DNA of 64,000 nt from Marivirga arenosa (GTDB taxonomy: Bacteria > Bacteroidota > Bacteroidia > Cytophagales > Cyclobacteriaceae), in the NCBI RefSeq assembly GCF_030503895.2, contig NZ_CP129970.2, positions 1,242,001 to 1,306,000 of the forward strand. The letters run 5' to 3'. Made by a program: the position numbers and the translations under genes. This document shows, piece by piece, positions 19,261-27,948 of this stretch; position 1 is the stretch's first letter; each line of letters starts with the position of its first letter. The notes under the pieces were generated by a model that was not told the DNA's origin, searched no databases, and saw only the letters and a program-made list of their open reading frames with translations.

Positions 19261-20808
19261 ATGAAGCATCATTATAAATACGTATTATTAGCTTTATTCC
19301 CTCTATTGTTTGTAACTGATCTAAAGGCTTTACAAAATAATAGCTATGAAGAAAATGATATAAATCTAATCGCTTATGAAACAGGCGATAGTATAGACTT
19401 ATATCTTGATGAAATTAATGATTTATATCAAAGCTCACCCTCTGAAGCTCTTTACTTAATCAATAATTTAGAGTCTCAATTAAGAAATAGCGATGATAAA
19501 AAAGCCTTAGCTTACACTCTAAAAAGAAAAGCAGCTTTTTATTGGCTTCAAGGAATTTATGATGCCGCATTAAAAGCTTACTTTGAAGCACTCTCACTAT
19601 TCGAAGCACAAAACAACACAACCGAAGTTATTAAAATGCTTAATAATATAGGTGAGACCTACAAAAAACAAAAAGACTATTCTCAATCAGCTAAATTTAT
19701 TAGTGAAGCCTTAGATAAAGTACAAGAAAATGATTCTTTATCTCCTGAATTAATACTGGTCAATTTAGGTCAGTTATTTATGCTCAAAGAAAATTATGAT
19801 AGCGCAAACTATTACTTAAATAGAGTACTAAATAAGCCTGATGCTAAAAGTAGAACTTTAGGATTTATTCATTTATACAAAGGAATTATTAATAGGGAGC
19901 TTAACTCCATTGATTCATCAATTTATTACTTGGAAAAAAGTAGAACTTATTGGGCAGATTCTGATTATAAAAGAGGTATGATTGAGAGTGAAATTGAACT
20001 GGCTAATGCATACATTATCACAGGAAAATCTCAACTGGCTAATCAATATTTAGAAACAGCTGAAAGGGAAGCTCTAACTATTAACACATTAGACCTTCTT
20101 TTAAGAATATATCAAACAAAAATTGATTTAAAAGGAATAATTGGTACTAAAGACTCACTTGTATATTACTTTGATAAATATCTTAAAATTAAGGACTCAA
20201 TTTATAATGCAGAGTCAAGAGCTGAAATCAACGAACTAAGTATTCAATATAATTTGGCTGAAAAAGAAAATGAAAGCTATAGGTTAGCCCTAGAGCAGGC
20301 TGAATTAGCGAATGAAATTGAATTCAGAACTCAAATGATTATTTTCATTAGTCTAATCTTAATAGTATCAATTATTTTGATCATCTACTTAAGAAATAAT
20401 CGAAACCAATTAAGGGAGGCACATATATTATTAAAGAAACAGAAGGAAGAAATTGAAGACAAACAGAAAAAACTATCGTCCAAATCATTGGCTCTTGCTA
20501 AAGTAAACAGTGAATTGAACAAGTTAAATTCTACTTTGGAAAGCCGGGTAATAGAGAGGACAAAAAAATTAAATGAACGAAATAGGCAAATAGCAGAATT
20601 CACCTACTATAACTCACATAAATTAAGAGCACCGGTTGCCAATGTATTGGGTTTAATAAACGTAATGGAGTTGTCAAAAGATGGGAAAATTGATCCAACA
20701 GTTCTTAAGCATCTTAAAACATGCGCAAAAGAATTAGACAAGGTGATTTTTAATCTTAAAAATTTACTTGATTTAGATGAAGAAATTGACGGTCAATCTA
20801 ATCAATAA
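19261..20808 (+). CDS. TPR protein with a histidine-kinase DHp domain but no ATPase domain
   Basis: A 515-residue protein: signal peptide (about 1-24), tetratricopeptide repeats over about 55-320 in the periplasm, one membrane helix at 358-377, a long coiled coil (380-445) and then YNSHKLRAPVANVLGLI, an H-box of the HisKA type with His453 as predicted phosphoacceptor, followed by the second DHp helix to about 500. The protein then stops, so the HATPase_c domain with N, G1 and G2 boxes is absent. No frameshifted remnant follows because the convergent sensor kinase overlaps its last 11 bases. It could be phosphorylated in trans, pair with another kinase or act only as a scaffold. Confidence 0.82.
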   Translation: MKHHYKYVLLALFPLLFVTDLKALQNNSYEENDINLIAYETGDSIDLYLDEINDLYQSSPSEALYLINNLESQLRNSDDKKALAYTLKRKAAFYWLQGIYDAALKAYFEALSLFEAQNNTTEVIKMLNNIGETYKKQKDYSQSAKFISEALDKVQENDSLSPELILVNLGQLFMLKENYDSANYYLNRVLNKPDAKSRTLGFIHLYKGIINRELNSIDSSIYYLEKSRTYWADSDYKRGMIESEIELANAYIITGKSQLANQYLETAEREALTINTLDLLLRIYQTKIDLKGIIGTKDSLVYYFDKYLKIKDSIYNAESRAEINELSIQYNLAEKENESYRLALEQAELANEIEFRTQMIIFISLILIVSIILIIYLRNNRNQLREAHILLKKQKEEIEDKQKKLSSKSLALAKVNSELNKLNSTLESRVIERTKKLNERNRQIAEFTYYNSHKLRAPVANVLGLINVMELSKDGKIDPTVLKHLKTCAKELDKVIFNLKNLLDLDEEIDGQSNQ

Positions 20809-23062
20809 GTGGTAATACAATTCTAAAGGTGGTTCCTACTCTTGTTTTAGATTTTAAGTCGATTTTACCTTTTAAAACATTTAAAGTATCCATTACAATG
20901 TATAAACCTAAACCAGAGCCTTCAATACCCTCATGCGCTCTGTAAAACATATCAAATATTTTCCTTTGATGCTCTTTAGGTATACCAGAACCATTATCCT
21001 CAACTTCTAAGATGTAGTTATTGTCCTTCTTCTTAGCAGTTACTTTTATATATGGAGCATCATCCTGCTTGAAATCATGATATTTTAATGCATTGGTAAC
21101 TAAGTTGCTTAATACAATATTTAGTCTTTTTGCATCAGTCTTGATTATAAAATCAGAGTCATAAGCTCTAATCAATTCAACTTTCTCAGCATTTTCATAA
21201 AATTTCAAATCTTCTACTATACTATCCAAGATAGTATCCATGCTGATCTCCTTCATTTCAAGAGGCTTTTTAGTATTAGTTGAAAAATCCATAATGCTTC
21301 TAATAAATTCCTCCAGCTTATTAATACTAATATTCATGAGTCTGAAATATTCTCTTATTTCATCCACATTATCGGTCATGCCTGCTATTGTAATAAGTCC
21401 TCTCAAAGATTTCAAAGGGGCAACTAAATCATGAGAAGAACGATAAACGAAATTATCTAACTCATTATTAATAGTTTTAAGTTCTTCATTGGCGGCACGA
21501 AGTTGCTCTTTTTGTGATTCAATTTCAGATGTACGTTCATTTACAAGTTGCTCTAATTTTTTATTTGTGATGCTTAGGCGATGTGTTCTATATCTTACTA
21601 AACCAAAAATTAATAAGGCTAGTAAAGCACCAACCGCAACATAGCTGATTGGATATTCATACCAAGCTTTTGGAATTTTTAATTTAAAACTAAAGGGTTT
21701 AATATCTATATTTTCCTGAGTAACGTGTTTAGCTCTTAAATGGAAGGTATAGGTTCCTCCTGGTAAGTTGGTATATTCCTTTCGAGAATTGGTTGTCCAA
21801 TCGGACCAATCCTCTTCGAAATCTTCAAGATAATAGGAGAATTTTAAATCCTTTGTGAATAATCCAGGCACTGAAAAATAAAAGTCTAATGAATTCGATT
21901 TATCAACAGAAACGGATAAAATATGACTTGAATCGCGGACAAATAATGAGCTATCGCCAGCTTTAATGAATCTAACCTTAGCTTCTGGTTTAAAATTCGA
22001 TTTTTTATCGGGATTATAAAATTCGAGATACTGCACACCAAAACCAGTACTTAACCAAAGGTTTCCTCTATTATCTAATGTTGAATGGGTATTATATTTC
22101 CACAAAATGCCAGACTTATCATCAAGTCTTTTAATAATATCTCCATTTGCATTAAATAGTTGTAATCCATCATCCCAGCTGGACGTTATAAAAAGAGAAT
22201 CAGACACTCTTTCGGCAGAATAAAGAAAGGTACTATCCTTTTTATAAAAATTATTTATTTCGCCCTGAAACTCCGAGGTTTCATATGTATCAGGATTAAA
22301 ATTATAGATGCCATTTTCGGAAGTAAAAATAAGCCAGTTGCTATCATTTTGTCTTAAAAACTCCCAGGCATAATCATTACTAAATTTAAAATCAGAATTA
22401 ATTAAAGAAGCTGTATCATTTTTTAAAAAAGCCAATCCGCCATTATCACCTGCAAAGGAAAGTAATACTTTATCCTCAAATTCGTACATCGTCAAATTAG
22501 CCCCCATATTCAGTCTATTCAATACTTCCCCGTCCCATTTTATGAGGGAACTATCAGTACTAAAATAAGTATCTCCCTCAAATTGAACTACATTAGAAAT
22601 ATAAGGTATTTCCTTATTGTCTGGCATCCTTTCATTTAATGAATGATAGCTCATATATCCAGATTTATCTCTTTGAAAATAGCCGAACTTATTTTTTCCG
22701 AATGTATATATTTTATCTTCTACTATTTTTAGAAAAGTGATAGGCGTGAAACTTGGGGTCTTATATAATTGCCAATGTGTACCATCAAATTCTAATAATC
22801 CATTTTCATTTCCAAAATAAACTATCCCGTCTTCATCAATTGCAGACATATAATTATATGAGCTAGCTCTATAATTAGAACCATCAAAATCATTGAAAAT
22901 TAGTGAATCACTTAGTTTGAAATTTGCCGAATCTAGCGATTGCGCTGATGCAAAAGAACTGAGAATAGAAAGGCGAAAAAATATAAGAACAATTAAAAAA
23001 CTTAGTTTTTTACAATTCTTAAAAGACCAGCCGGAAAAAAAAGCCATATACAAAATATCCAA
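20798..23062 (-). CDS. two-component sensor histidine kinase with propeller-like sensor and Y_Y_Y domain
   Basis: A 754-residue membrane kinase. After an N-terminal hydrophobic segment ending ...FASAQ, residues about 60-350 have beta-propeller style repeats (DEDGIVYFGNENGLLEFDG, DNRGNLWLSTGFGVQYLE). A Y_Y_Y domain follows (LKFSYYLEDFEEDWSDW, LPGGTYTFHLRAK), then a membrane helix near 475-495, a coiled coil, the DHp domain (VYRSSHDLVAPLKSLRGL) and HATPase_c with NLVTNALKYHD, VEDNGSGIP and GSGLGLYIV. The sensor is shorter than the two seven-bladed propellers of hybrid systems, and there is no receiver or AraC domain. The first ATG at 23062 is not secure; Met6 at 23047 would still leave the signal segment. 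Confidence 0.88.
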   Translation of the reverse strand: MDILYMAFFSGWSFKNCKKLSFLIVLIFFRLSILSSFASAQSLDSANFKLSDSLIFNDFDGSNYRASSYNYMSAIDEDGIVYFGNENGLLEFDGTHWQLYKTPSFTPITFLKIVEDKIYTFGKNKFGYFQRDKSGYMSYHSLNERMPDNKEIPYISNVVQFEGDTYFSTDSSLIKWDGEVLNRLNMGANLTMYEFEDKVLLSFAGDNGGLAFLKNDTASLINSDFKFSNDYAWEFLRQNDSNWLIFTSENGIYNFNPDTYETSEFQGEINNFYKKDSTFLYSAERVSDSLFITSSWDDGLQLFNANGDIIKRLDDKSGILWKYNTHSTLDNRGNLWLSTGFGVQYLEFYNPDKKSNFKPEAKVRFIKAGDSSLFVRDSSHILSVSVDKSNSLDFYFSVPGLFTKDLKFSYYLEDFEEDWSDWTTNSRKEYTNLPGGTYTFHLRAKHVTQENIDIKPFSFKLKIPKAWYEYPISYVAVGALLALLIFGLVRYRTHRLSITNKKLEQLVNERTSEIESQKEQLRAANEELKTINNELDNFVYRSSHDLVAPLKSLRGLITIAGMTDNVDEIREYFRLMNISINKLEEFIRSIMDFSTNTKKPLEMKEISMDTILDSIVEDLKFYENAEKVELIRAYDSDFIIKTDAKRLNIVLSNLVTNALKYHDFKQDDAPYIKVTAKKKDNNYILEVEDNGSGIPKEHQRKIFDMFYRAHEGIEGSGLGLYIVMDTLNVLKGKIDLKSKTRVGTTFRIVLPLID

Positions 23063-23139
23063 TACAACTTAAATTTAGACATAATTTTATTATGCAAAAA
23101 AATCTTAGGCTATTGCTGTATTCAGTTTGATGTTATATT

Positions 23140-23178
23140 AAAAAAAATAGCCCACACAAAAATATTTGTGCGGGCTAT
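23140..23178 (-). terminator. Rho-independent terminator of the RNase G gene
   Basis: ATAGCCCACACAAA (23147-23160) pairs with TTTGTGCGGGCTAT (23165-23178), 13 of 14 pairs, with a four-base loop. The U-run lies on the minus strand after the stem, 25 bp past the stop of the minus-strand gene. Confidence 0.92.
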
Positions 23179-23202
23179 TAGTATAATGCAATATTTTATT
23201 CG

Positions 23203-24756
23203 TTATCCCATCTCTATTATCTCCTCATTTGCATTCATAAAATGATATTCTGTTAATGCTAAAGAACTATCCTGAATAAGTTTAATCCATTTACCATATT
23301 TAAAGAACCATTTTACACGTAATGAAATGAGCCCTTTTGTATAATATGAATACAGAAAAGGATGTATAGCTAGGCTTAAAGATTTTTCATTTTGCTTGGT
23401 TAATAAATAATCTAAATCTTGCTCAATCTTATCCGATACTAAGATCGAAGCTGTAATTTTTCCTGTGCCATTACAAGTAGGACATACTTCCTTAGTAACA
23501 ATATTAAGTTCGGGCCTTACTCTTTGACGAGTAATTTGCATTAAACCAAATTTAGATAAAGGCAAAACAGTATGTTTTGAGCGATCAGTCTCCATAAACT
23601 CCTTCATTTTCTTAAAAAGAAGTTTTTTATTGTCAGGATTCTTCATATCAATGAAATCCACCACAATAATTCCACCCATATCTCTCAAACGTAGCTGTCG
23701 AGCTACTTCCTTAGCTGCCTCTAAGTTTGTATTTAATGCAGTATCTTCTTGACTTTCTTCACTATTTGATTTATTCCCACTGTTTACATCAACAACATGC
23801 AGTGCCTCAGTATGCTCAATAATTAAATAGCCACCACCTTTGATATTAACCGATTGACCAAATAAGGATTTTAGTTGCCTTTCAATACCGAAATGTTCAA
23901 AAATCTTATTGCGTCCTGAATAAAGCTTCAGAATTTTCTCCTTGCTAGGATCAATTTTCTGAATGTAGGATTGAATCTCTTTGAATGTTTCCTCATCATC
24001 AACATGAATGCTATCAAAGGTCTCATTCATCATATCTCTGAGAATAGAGGACGCTCTTCCTACTTCACCAATGATTTTATCTTTTGGTTTGGCAGTTTTA
24101 AGTTTCTTAACTCCTTTTTCCCAGGTTTCTAATAAATTCCTTAGATCAGTATCGAGTTCAGCTACTTCCTTTCCTTCAGCTACAGTACGGATTATTACGC
24201 CAAAATTTTCTGGCTTAATTGAAGAAATTAATCTAGTGAGTCTTTTACGTTCCTCACTCGTTGATATCTTTTTAGATATGCTTATTCCATTAGCAAATGG
24301 TACTAATACCAAATACCTTCCTGCTAGCGACAACTCGCATGATAGTCTTGGCCCTTTCGTAGAGATAGGTTCTTTAATAACCTGAACCAACACCTGCTTA
24401 TTTTTAGATAAAACCTGAGATATCTTTCCTAATTTATCTATCTCAGGCTCTAACTTAAATTTACCTAATTTATAGGAGGTGTTATTACGAGTAGTGGCAA
24501 ATTTAGTATATTTTAAAAGTGAGTTTACTTTGGGCCCTAGATCATGATAATGAAGAAATGCATCTTTTTCATATCCAACATCCACAAACGCAGCATTAAG
24601 CCCCTGCATAACTTTGCGAACGTTGCCCAGATAAATATCACCCACACTAAATTGCTCTTCTTTATTGTCATAATGAATCTCAATCAGATTCCTATCATTA
24701 AGAAGGGCAATACGACTGCCATTTTGAGTTGAATTAATAATTAATTCATTGCTCAA
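23203..24756 (-). CDS. rng: ribonuclease G (RNase E/G family)
   Basis: A 517-residue endoribonuclease. An S1-like RNA-binding domain opens it (YLGNVRKVMQGLNAAFVDVGYEKDAFLHY). The catalytic core has GGGYLIIEHTEALHVVDVNSG and the Mg2+-binding RDMGGIIVVDFIDMK, and CPTCNGTGKI provides the zinc-link type cysteines. It lacks the long C-terminal scaffold of E. coli RNase E, as expected for RNase G. In the family it cleaves single-stranded A/U-rich RNA and matures rRNA. It sits downstream of the HU - TPR - mS38-like group, separated by a terminator, so it likely has its own start signal near 24760-24780 or is reached by readthrough. Confidence 0.95.
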   Translation of the reverse strand: MSNELIINSTQNGSRIALLNDRNLIEIHYDNKEEQFSVGDIYLGNVRKVMQGLNAAFVDVGYEKDAFLHYHDLGPKVNSLLKYTKFATTRNNTSYKLGKFKLEPEIDKLGKISQVLSKNKQVLVQVIKEPISTKGPRLSCELSLAGRYLVLVPFANGISISKKISTSEERKRLTRLISSIKPENFGVIIRTVAEGKEVAELDTDLRNLLETWEKGVKKLKTAKPKDKIIGEVGRASSILRDMMNETFDSIHVDDEETFKEIQSYIQKIDPSKEKILKLYSGRNKIFEHFGIERQLKSLFGQSVNIKGGGYLIIEHTEALHVVDVNSGNKSNSEESQEDTALNTNLEAAKEVARQLRLRDMGGIIVVDFIDMKNPDNKKLLFKKMKEFMETDRSKHTVLPLSKFGLMQITRQRVRPELNIVTKEVCPTCNGTGKITASILVSDKIEQDLDYLLTKQNEKSLSLAIHPFLYSYYTKGLISLRVKWFFKYGKWIKLIQDSSLALTEYHFMNANEEIIEMG

Positions 24757-24782
24757 AGCTCCATAAGTTTAAGTGAAAAACT

Positions 24783-24808
24783 AAAAAAATGTCTTGTGAT
24801 AACAAGAC
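24783..24808 (-). terminator. Rho-independent terminator after the 30-residue gene
   Basis: GTCTTGT (24791-24797) pairs perfectly with ACAAGAC (24802-24808) around a four-base loop; the minus strand continues with seven U (A-run 24783-24789). It lies 19 bp after the stop of the small ribosomal gene. Confidence 0.85.
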
Positions 24809-24826
24809 AATAAGAAGTAATGAAAA

Positions 24827-24919
24827 TTACTTCTTATTCTTGTGTCTGTTTTTTCTTAGTCTTTTCTTTCTCTTATGAGTTGAAATCTTATGTCTTTTTC
24901 TTTTTTTACCGCAAGGCAT
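24827..24919 (-). CDS. AURKAIP1/COX24 (mS38-like) domain mini-protein
   Basis: A 30-residue, extremely basic protein starting MPCGKKRKRHKISTHKRKK and ending RHKNKK. The pattern K-R-K-R-H-K-x-x-T-H-K-R-K-K-R is that of the AURKAIP1/COX24 domain (mitochondrial mS38 family), which Bacteroidota encode as a tiny stand-alone protein; a small-subunit ribosomal role is inferred from mS38. It lies between the TPR gene (31 bp) and its own terminator, so it is probably the last gene of the HU - TPR transcript. It is short enough to be missed by length-filtered gene callers. Confidence 0.9.
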   Translation of the reverse strand: MPCGKKRKRHKISTHKRKKRLRKNRHKNKK

Positions 24920-24949
24920 AACTTTAAAATTTTTTGTTAAACAATAATA

Positions 24950-25786
24950 TTATAATCCATTTAAGTAACTCTCAACAGCTGCCAACAACTGTTCATCATT
25001 ACTTGTATTTTTAATTTCTGTAAATAGCTCTTTAGCTTTTGCTTTCTGACCGCTATTCATCAAACTCAATGCCATATAAAATTTAGCTTGCAAATTGTCA
25101 GGATTTTGACTTAAAAGTGTCTCAAACCTATCAATTGCTTTGTCATATTGACCTGATTGAACAGATAAAATCCCCAAGTTAAATAATGCTTCTTCATTAT
25201 TAGGTTCTTCTTCTATAACCTCTAACAGCATAGAAATACCCCTCATCGGATTATCTGATGAAACGTAAGTCATAGCAATCTTTATTTTAGCACTATTGTT
25301 ATCTGGAGATTCTTCTAATACCTTTTGAAGATACTCTCTTGTCTTTAATGCTAAACGATTTGCTTTATCAACATCAGCTGCAAAACTAAAAGCTTCATAA
25401 TAGGCATTCCCTATTACTTCGTTATCCTGTCTAGATAACTCAATATATTTAGCTGCACTATCGAATCTATTAAGATCTGTGAATATCGCAGCTAAAGAAT
25501 CTGCAAAGATAACACTATTTTCCTGACTTTCAGCCTTCAAATAACTATTTCTTAATCTGGAGATTGTATTCCTAAATTCAGCAGGAATAGTTCCTGAATG
25601 CGAATCCGTTAATGATTCTGACGAAGAAGGACTAGAATCTAATGTTTCTGCTGTATTTTCTTCAGAAGTTTGAGTACCAGATTCAATACTTTCATTTTCA
25701 TTATCCACCACTACTTTAGGCAGAGTAAATATCACCACTACTAATGTAATTGCAACTACTAATAATATGATTCTGGACTTCAACAT
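24950..25786 (-). CDS. membrane-anchored tetratricopeptide-repeat protein
   Basis: A 278-residue protein with one N-terminal membrane helix (residues about 5-24, IILLVVAITLVVVIFTL), an acidic Ser/Glu-rich stretch to about 70 and then TPR units (EALFNLGILSVQSGQYDKAIDRFETLL, QAKFYMALSLMNSGQKAKAKELF). The anchor and stretch suggest a periplasmic or cytoplasmic-face adaptor; a partner cannot be named. It starts 8 bp after the HU gene, so the two are one transcript. Confidence 0.85.
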   Translation of the reverse strand: MLKSRIILLVVAITLVVVIFTLPKVVVDNENESIESGTQTSEENTAETLDSSPSSSESLTDSHSGTIPAEFRNTISRLRNSYLKAESQENSVIFADSLAAIFTDLNRFDSAAKYIELSRQDNEVIGNAYYEAFSFAADVDKANRLALKTREYLQKVLEESPDNNSAKIKIAMTYVSSDNPMRGISMLLEVIEEEPNNEEALFNLGILSVQSGQYDKAIDRFETLLSQNPDNLQAKFYMALSLMNSGQKAKAKELFTEIKNTSNDEQLLAAVESYLNGL

Positions 25787-25794
25787 TGAATAGC

Positions 25795-26094
25795 TTATAC
25801 CTCTTCAGTTACTTTATTTGAGCTTTTGATCTTCTCAACAAAAACCTTTGATGGTTTGAAACTTGGCACAAAATGCTCATCGATGACAATAGCAGTGTTT
25901 TTGGAAATGTTACGAGCAATTTTCTTAGCTCTCTTTTTATTAACAAAACTTCCAAAACCTCTCACATAGATATTCTCACCTTCAGCCATTGAATCCTTCA
26001 CAACAGAGAAAAATGCTTCTACTGTAGCGGTTACATCTGCTTTGTCTATACCTGTTTTTTCAGAAATTTCTGATATAACGTCTGCTTTAGTCAC
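25795..26094 (-). CDS. HU/IHF-family DNA-binding protein, GTG start
   Basis: A histone-like protein of 99 residues. The usual HU start (M)TKADVISEISEKTGIDK is encoded from GTG 26094, preceded by AAGGAAGC. The arm and DNA-bending region reads ENIYVRGFGSFVNKKRAKK followed by ARNISKNTAIVIDEHFVPSFKPS, the Bacteroidota form. A longer frame starting with ATG at 26151 would add 19 residues not typical for HU, and a -7 promoter box covers that ATG, so the GTG is preferred. A C-terminal extension (KIKSSNKVTEEV) follows the fold. It is divergent from mutY. Confidence 0.92.
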   Translation of the reverse strand: MTKADVISEISEKTGIDKADVTATVEAFFSVVKDSMAEGENIYVRGFGSFVNKKRAKKIARNISKNTAIVIDEHFVPSFKPSKVFVEKIKSSNKVTEEV

Positions 26095-26148
26095 GCTTCC
26101 TTGTATTTTAAAATTGTTAAAAAATTTCTCCCTTTCAATTTGGGTCTG

Positions 26149-26156
26149 CAAAGGTA
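26149..26156 (-). promoter_or_regulatory. -7 promoter box of the HU gene
   Basis: The minus strand reads TACCTTTG, an exact TAnnTTTG match, 54 bases before the GTG start. It overlaps the upstream ATG at 26149-26151, so a transcript from here cannot use that ATG. No clear TTG at -33. Confidence 0.55.
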
Positions 26157-26326
26157 AACTTACATTTTTGAATTTAAAAGTAAAATCTTTTAAAGATATG
26201 TAAGCTTAAGCACATATTCTAACATTTAACCTTTTAACATTCAATATTTTACAGAAATAAGAATTGAATTGAACAGAATATAAAATCTTTAGATTTTAAC
26301 ATTTGTTTGTCCATATTTGCATTCTC

Positions 26327-27373
26327 ATGACTGAAAGCTTTTCAAATCTTATAATTAATTGGTATCAAAACCATAAAAGAGATCTGCCCTGGAGGAACAC
26401 TTCTGACCCCTATAAAATTTGGTTATCGGAAATTATCTTGCAGCAAACTCGGGTAATTCAAGGTTTACCTTATTATGAAAAATTCATTGCGAAATACCCT
26501 AATGTATTTGATTTAGCAAATGCGCCAGAAGATGAGGTCATGAGATTGTGGCAAGGATTAGGATATTATTCTAGAGCACGGAACTTACATGCTTGTGCAA
26601 AAATGGTGGTAGAGCAATTCGATGGAAAATTTCCAAATACCTACAGTGAATTATTGAAACTTAAAGGGGTTGGTAAGTACACTGCCGCTGCAATTGCATC
26701 CTTTGCATTTGGAGAGGCTACTCCTGTAGTGGATGGCAATGTATTTAGAGTTTTAGCGCGTTATTTTAACATCACGGATGATATTGCGCAACCTAAAACG
26801 TTTAAAAAGTTTTTTGAAGTTAGTGAAGACTTAATTCCTGAAAAGCATCCCGCTGATTATAATCAAGCCATGATGGAATTAGGAGCCACCGTATGTTCTC
26901 CTAAAAGCCCTAACTGCAGTGAATGCCCAATAGCCGAAGGCTGTGAGGCAAGAATCAATAATATACAAGCAGAACTTCCTGTTAAAAAGAAAAAAATAAA
27001 GGTAAAACGTAGATATCTGTACTACTTGATATGGCAAAATGAGAATAAAATTGCCATGAAGAAAAGAGGTCCACAGGATATTTGGCAAGGATTATTTGAT
27101 TTTGAATTAATTGAAACTGAAAAGGCTTTAGATATGAACGATATCATATCGAAAATTCAAAATTTACATCAGGATGTTCAGATAATTGAAATCTCAGATG
27201 CGTATCAACATATATTAAGTCATCAAAAATTGGAGGCAGTATTTATAGAGCTAAACAAAAAAACTGATAATACGCTACATGATAATGATTTGGTGTATTA
27301 TACACAGGATGAAATTGAGGAATTACCTAAGCCTAGATTGATTGAGAATTATTTGTCTAGTAGAAATATTTAG
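26327..27373 (+). CDS. mutY: A/G-specific adenine glycosylase
   Basis: MutY removes adenine mispaired with 8-oxoguanine. The ATG at 26327 ([23 protein letters not shown]) gives 348 residues and matches the family start; the extra upstream codons from TTG 26303 do not. Visible motifs: [12 protein letters not shown] (catalytic Glu region), [18 protein letters not shown] (helix-hairpin-helix), [14 protein letters not shown] (catalytic Asp), and the [4Fe-4S] cysteines C-x6-C-x2-C-x5-C in [18 protein letters not shown]. The last 120 residues form the NUDIX-like domain for 8-oxoG. It is followed by ssb and gldE, a synteny common in Bacteroidota. Confidence 0.96.
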   Translation: MTESFSNLIINWYQNHKRDLPWRNTSDPYKIWLSEIILQQTRVIQGLPYYEKFIAKYPNVFDLANAPEDEVMRLWQGLGYYSRARNLHACAKMVVEQFDGKFPNTYSELLKLKGVGKYTAAAIASFAFGEATPVVDGNVFRVLARYFNITDDIAQPKTFKKFFEVSEDLIPEKHPADYNQAMMELGATVCSPKSPNCSECPIAEGCEARINNIQAELPVKKKKIKVKRRYLYYLIWQNENKIAMKKRGPQDIWQGLFDFELIETEKALDMNDIISKIQNLHQDVQIIEISDAYQHILSHQKLEAVFIELNKKTDNTLHDNDLVYYTQDEIEELPKPRLIENYLSSRNI

Positions 27374-27449
27374 GTAAATTTATAATTGAAGTTTTATTGC
27401 TCAAGAAATTTTTTTCCATTTCTAAGCAACATAGCTCAACTATTAACAG

Positions 27450-27457
27450 TAATTTTG
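27450..27457 (+). promoter_or_regulatory. candidate -7 box for ssb
   Basis: TAATTTTG fits TAnnTTTG and ends 20 bases before the ATG at 27478. It lies inside the in-frame extension from 27397, which supports the shorter ssb start. Confidence 0.5.
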
Positions 27458-27477
27458 AACCTAAACTTTATGAATTT

Positions 27478-27930
27478 ATGGCAGGAGTAAACAAAGTCAT
27501 TTTGATTGGCAATTTGGGAAAAGACCCAGAAGTAAGACATTTAGATAACGGTGCTGCCGTTGCAAATTTTTCAATCGCTACTACTGAATCATATAAAGAT
27601 AGAAACTCTGGCGAAAGAGTAGATCAAACCGAATGGCATAATATTGTATTATGGAGAGGTTTGGCAGAAGTTGCCGAAAAATATTTGAAAAAAGGTGACA
27701 GCGTATATATAGAAGGTAAATTGAGAACAAGATCTTGGGAAAAAGATGGCGTTACTCGTTACACTACTGAAGTAGTAGGTGATCAGATGACCATGCTTGG
27801 AAACAAGAAAAGTGATGGCGGTGGTCAGTCTTCAGGCTATGAAGGAAATCAGGGACAGAGCCAAGCAGCAGCACCTGCGGCTAGTCAAACACCTGATACT
27901 AATAGTGAAATGGACGATTTACCATTTTAA
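27478..27930 (+). CDS. ssb: single-stranded DNA-binding protein
   Basis: SSB of 150 residues from ATG 27478 ([20 protein letters not shown]), which is the standard N-terminus; an in-frame extension of 27 residues upstream is not conserved in the family. The OB fold contains [42 protein letters not shown] and [14 protein letters not shown] Gly/Gln/Ala-rich linker leads to the acidic tip SEMDDLPF, which in the family recruits repair and replication proteins. It sits between mutY and gldE. Confidence 0.97.
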   Translation: MAGVNKVILIGNLGKDPEVRHLDNGAAVANFSIATTESYKDRNSGERVDQTEWHNIVLWRGLAEVAEKYLKKGDSVYIEGKLRTRSWEKDGVTRYTTEVVGDQMTMLGNKKSDGGGQSSGYEGNQGQSQAAAPAASQTPDTNSEMDDLPF

Positions 27931-27948
27931 TTAAATTAAGAGACAAAA

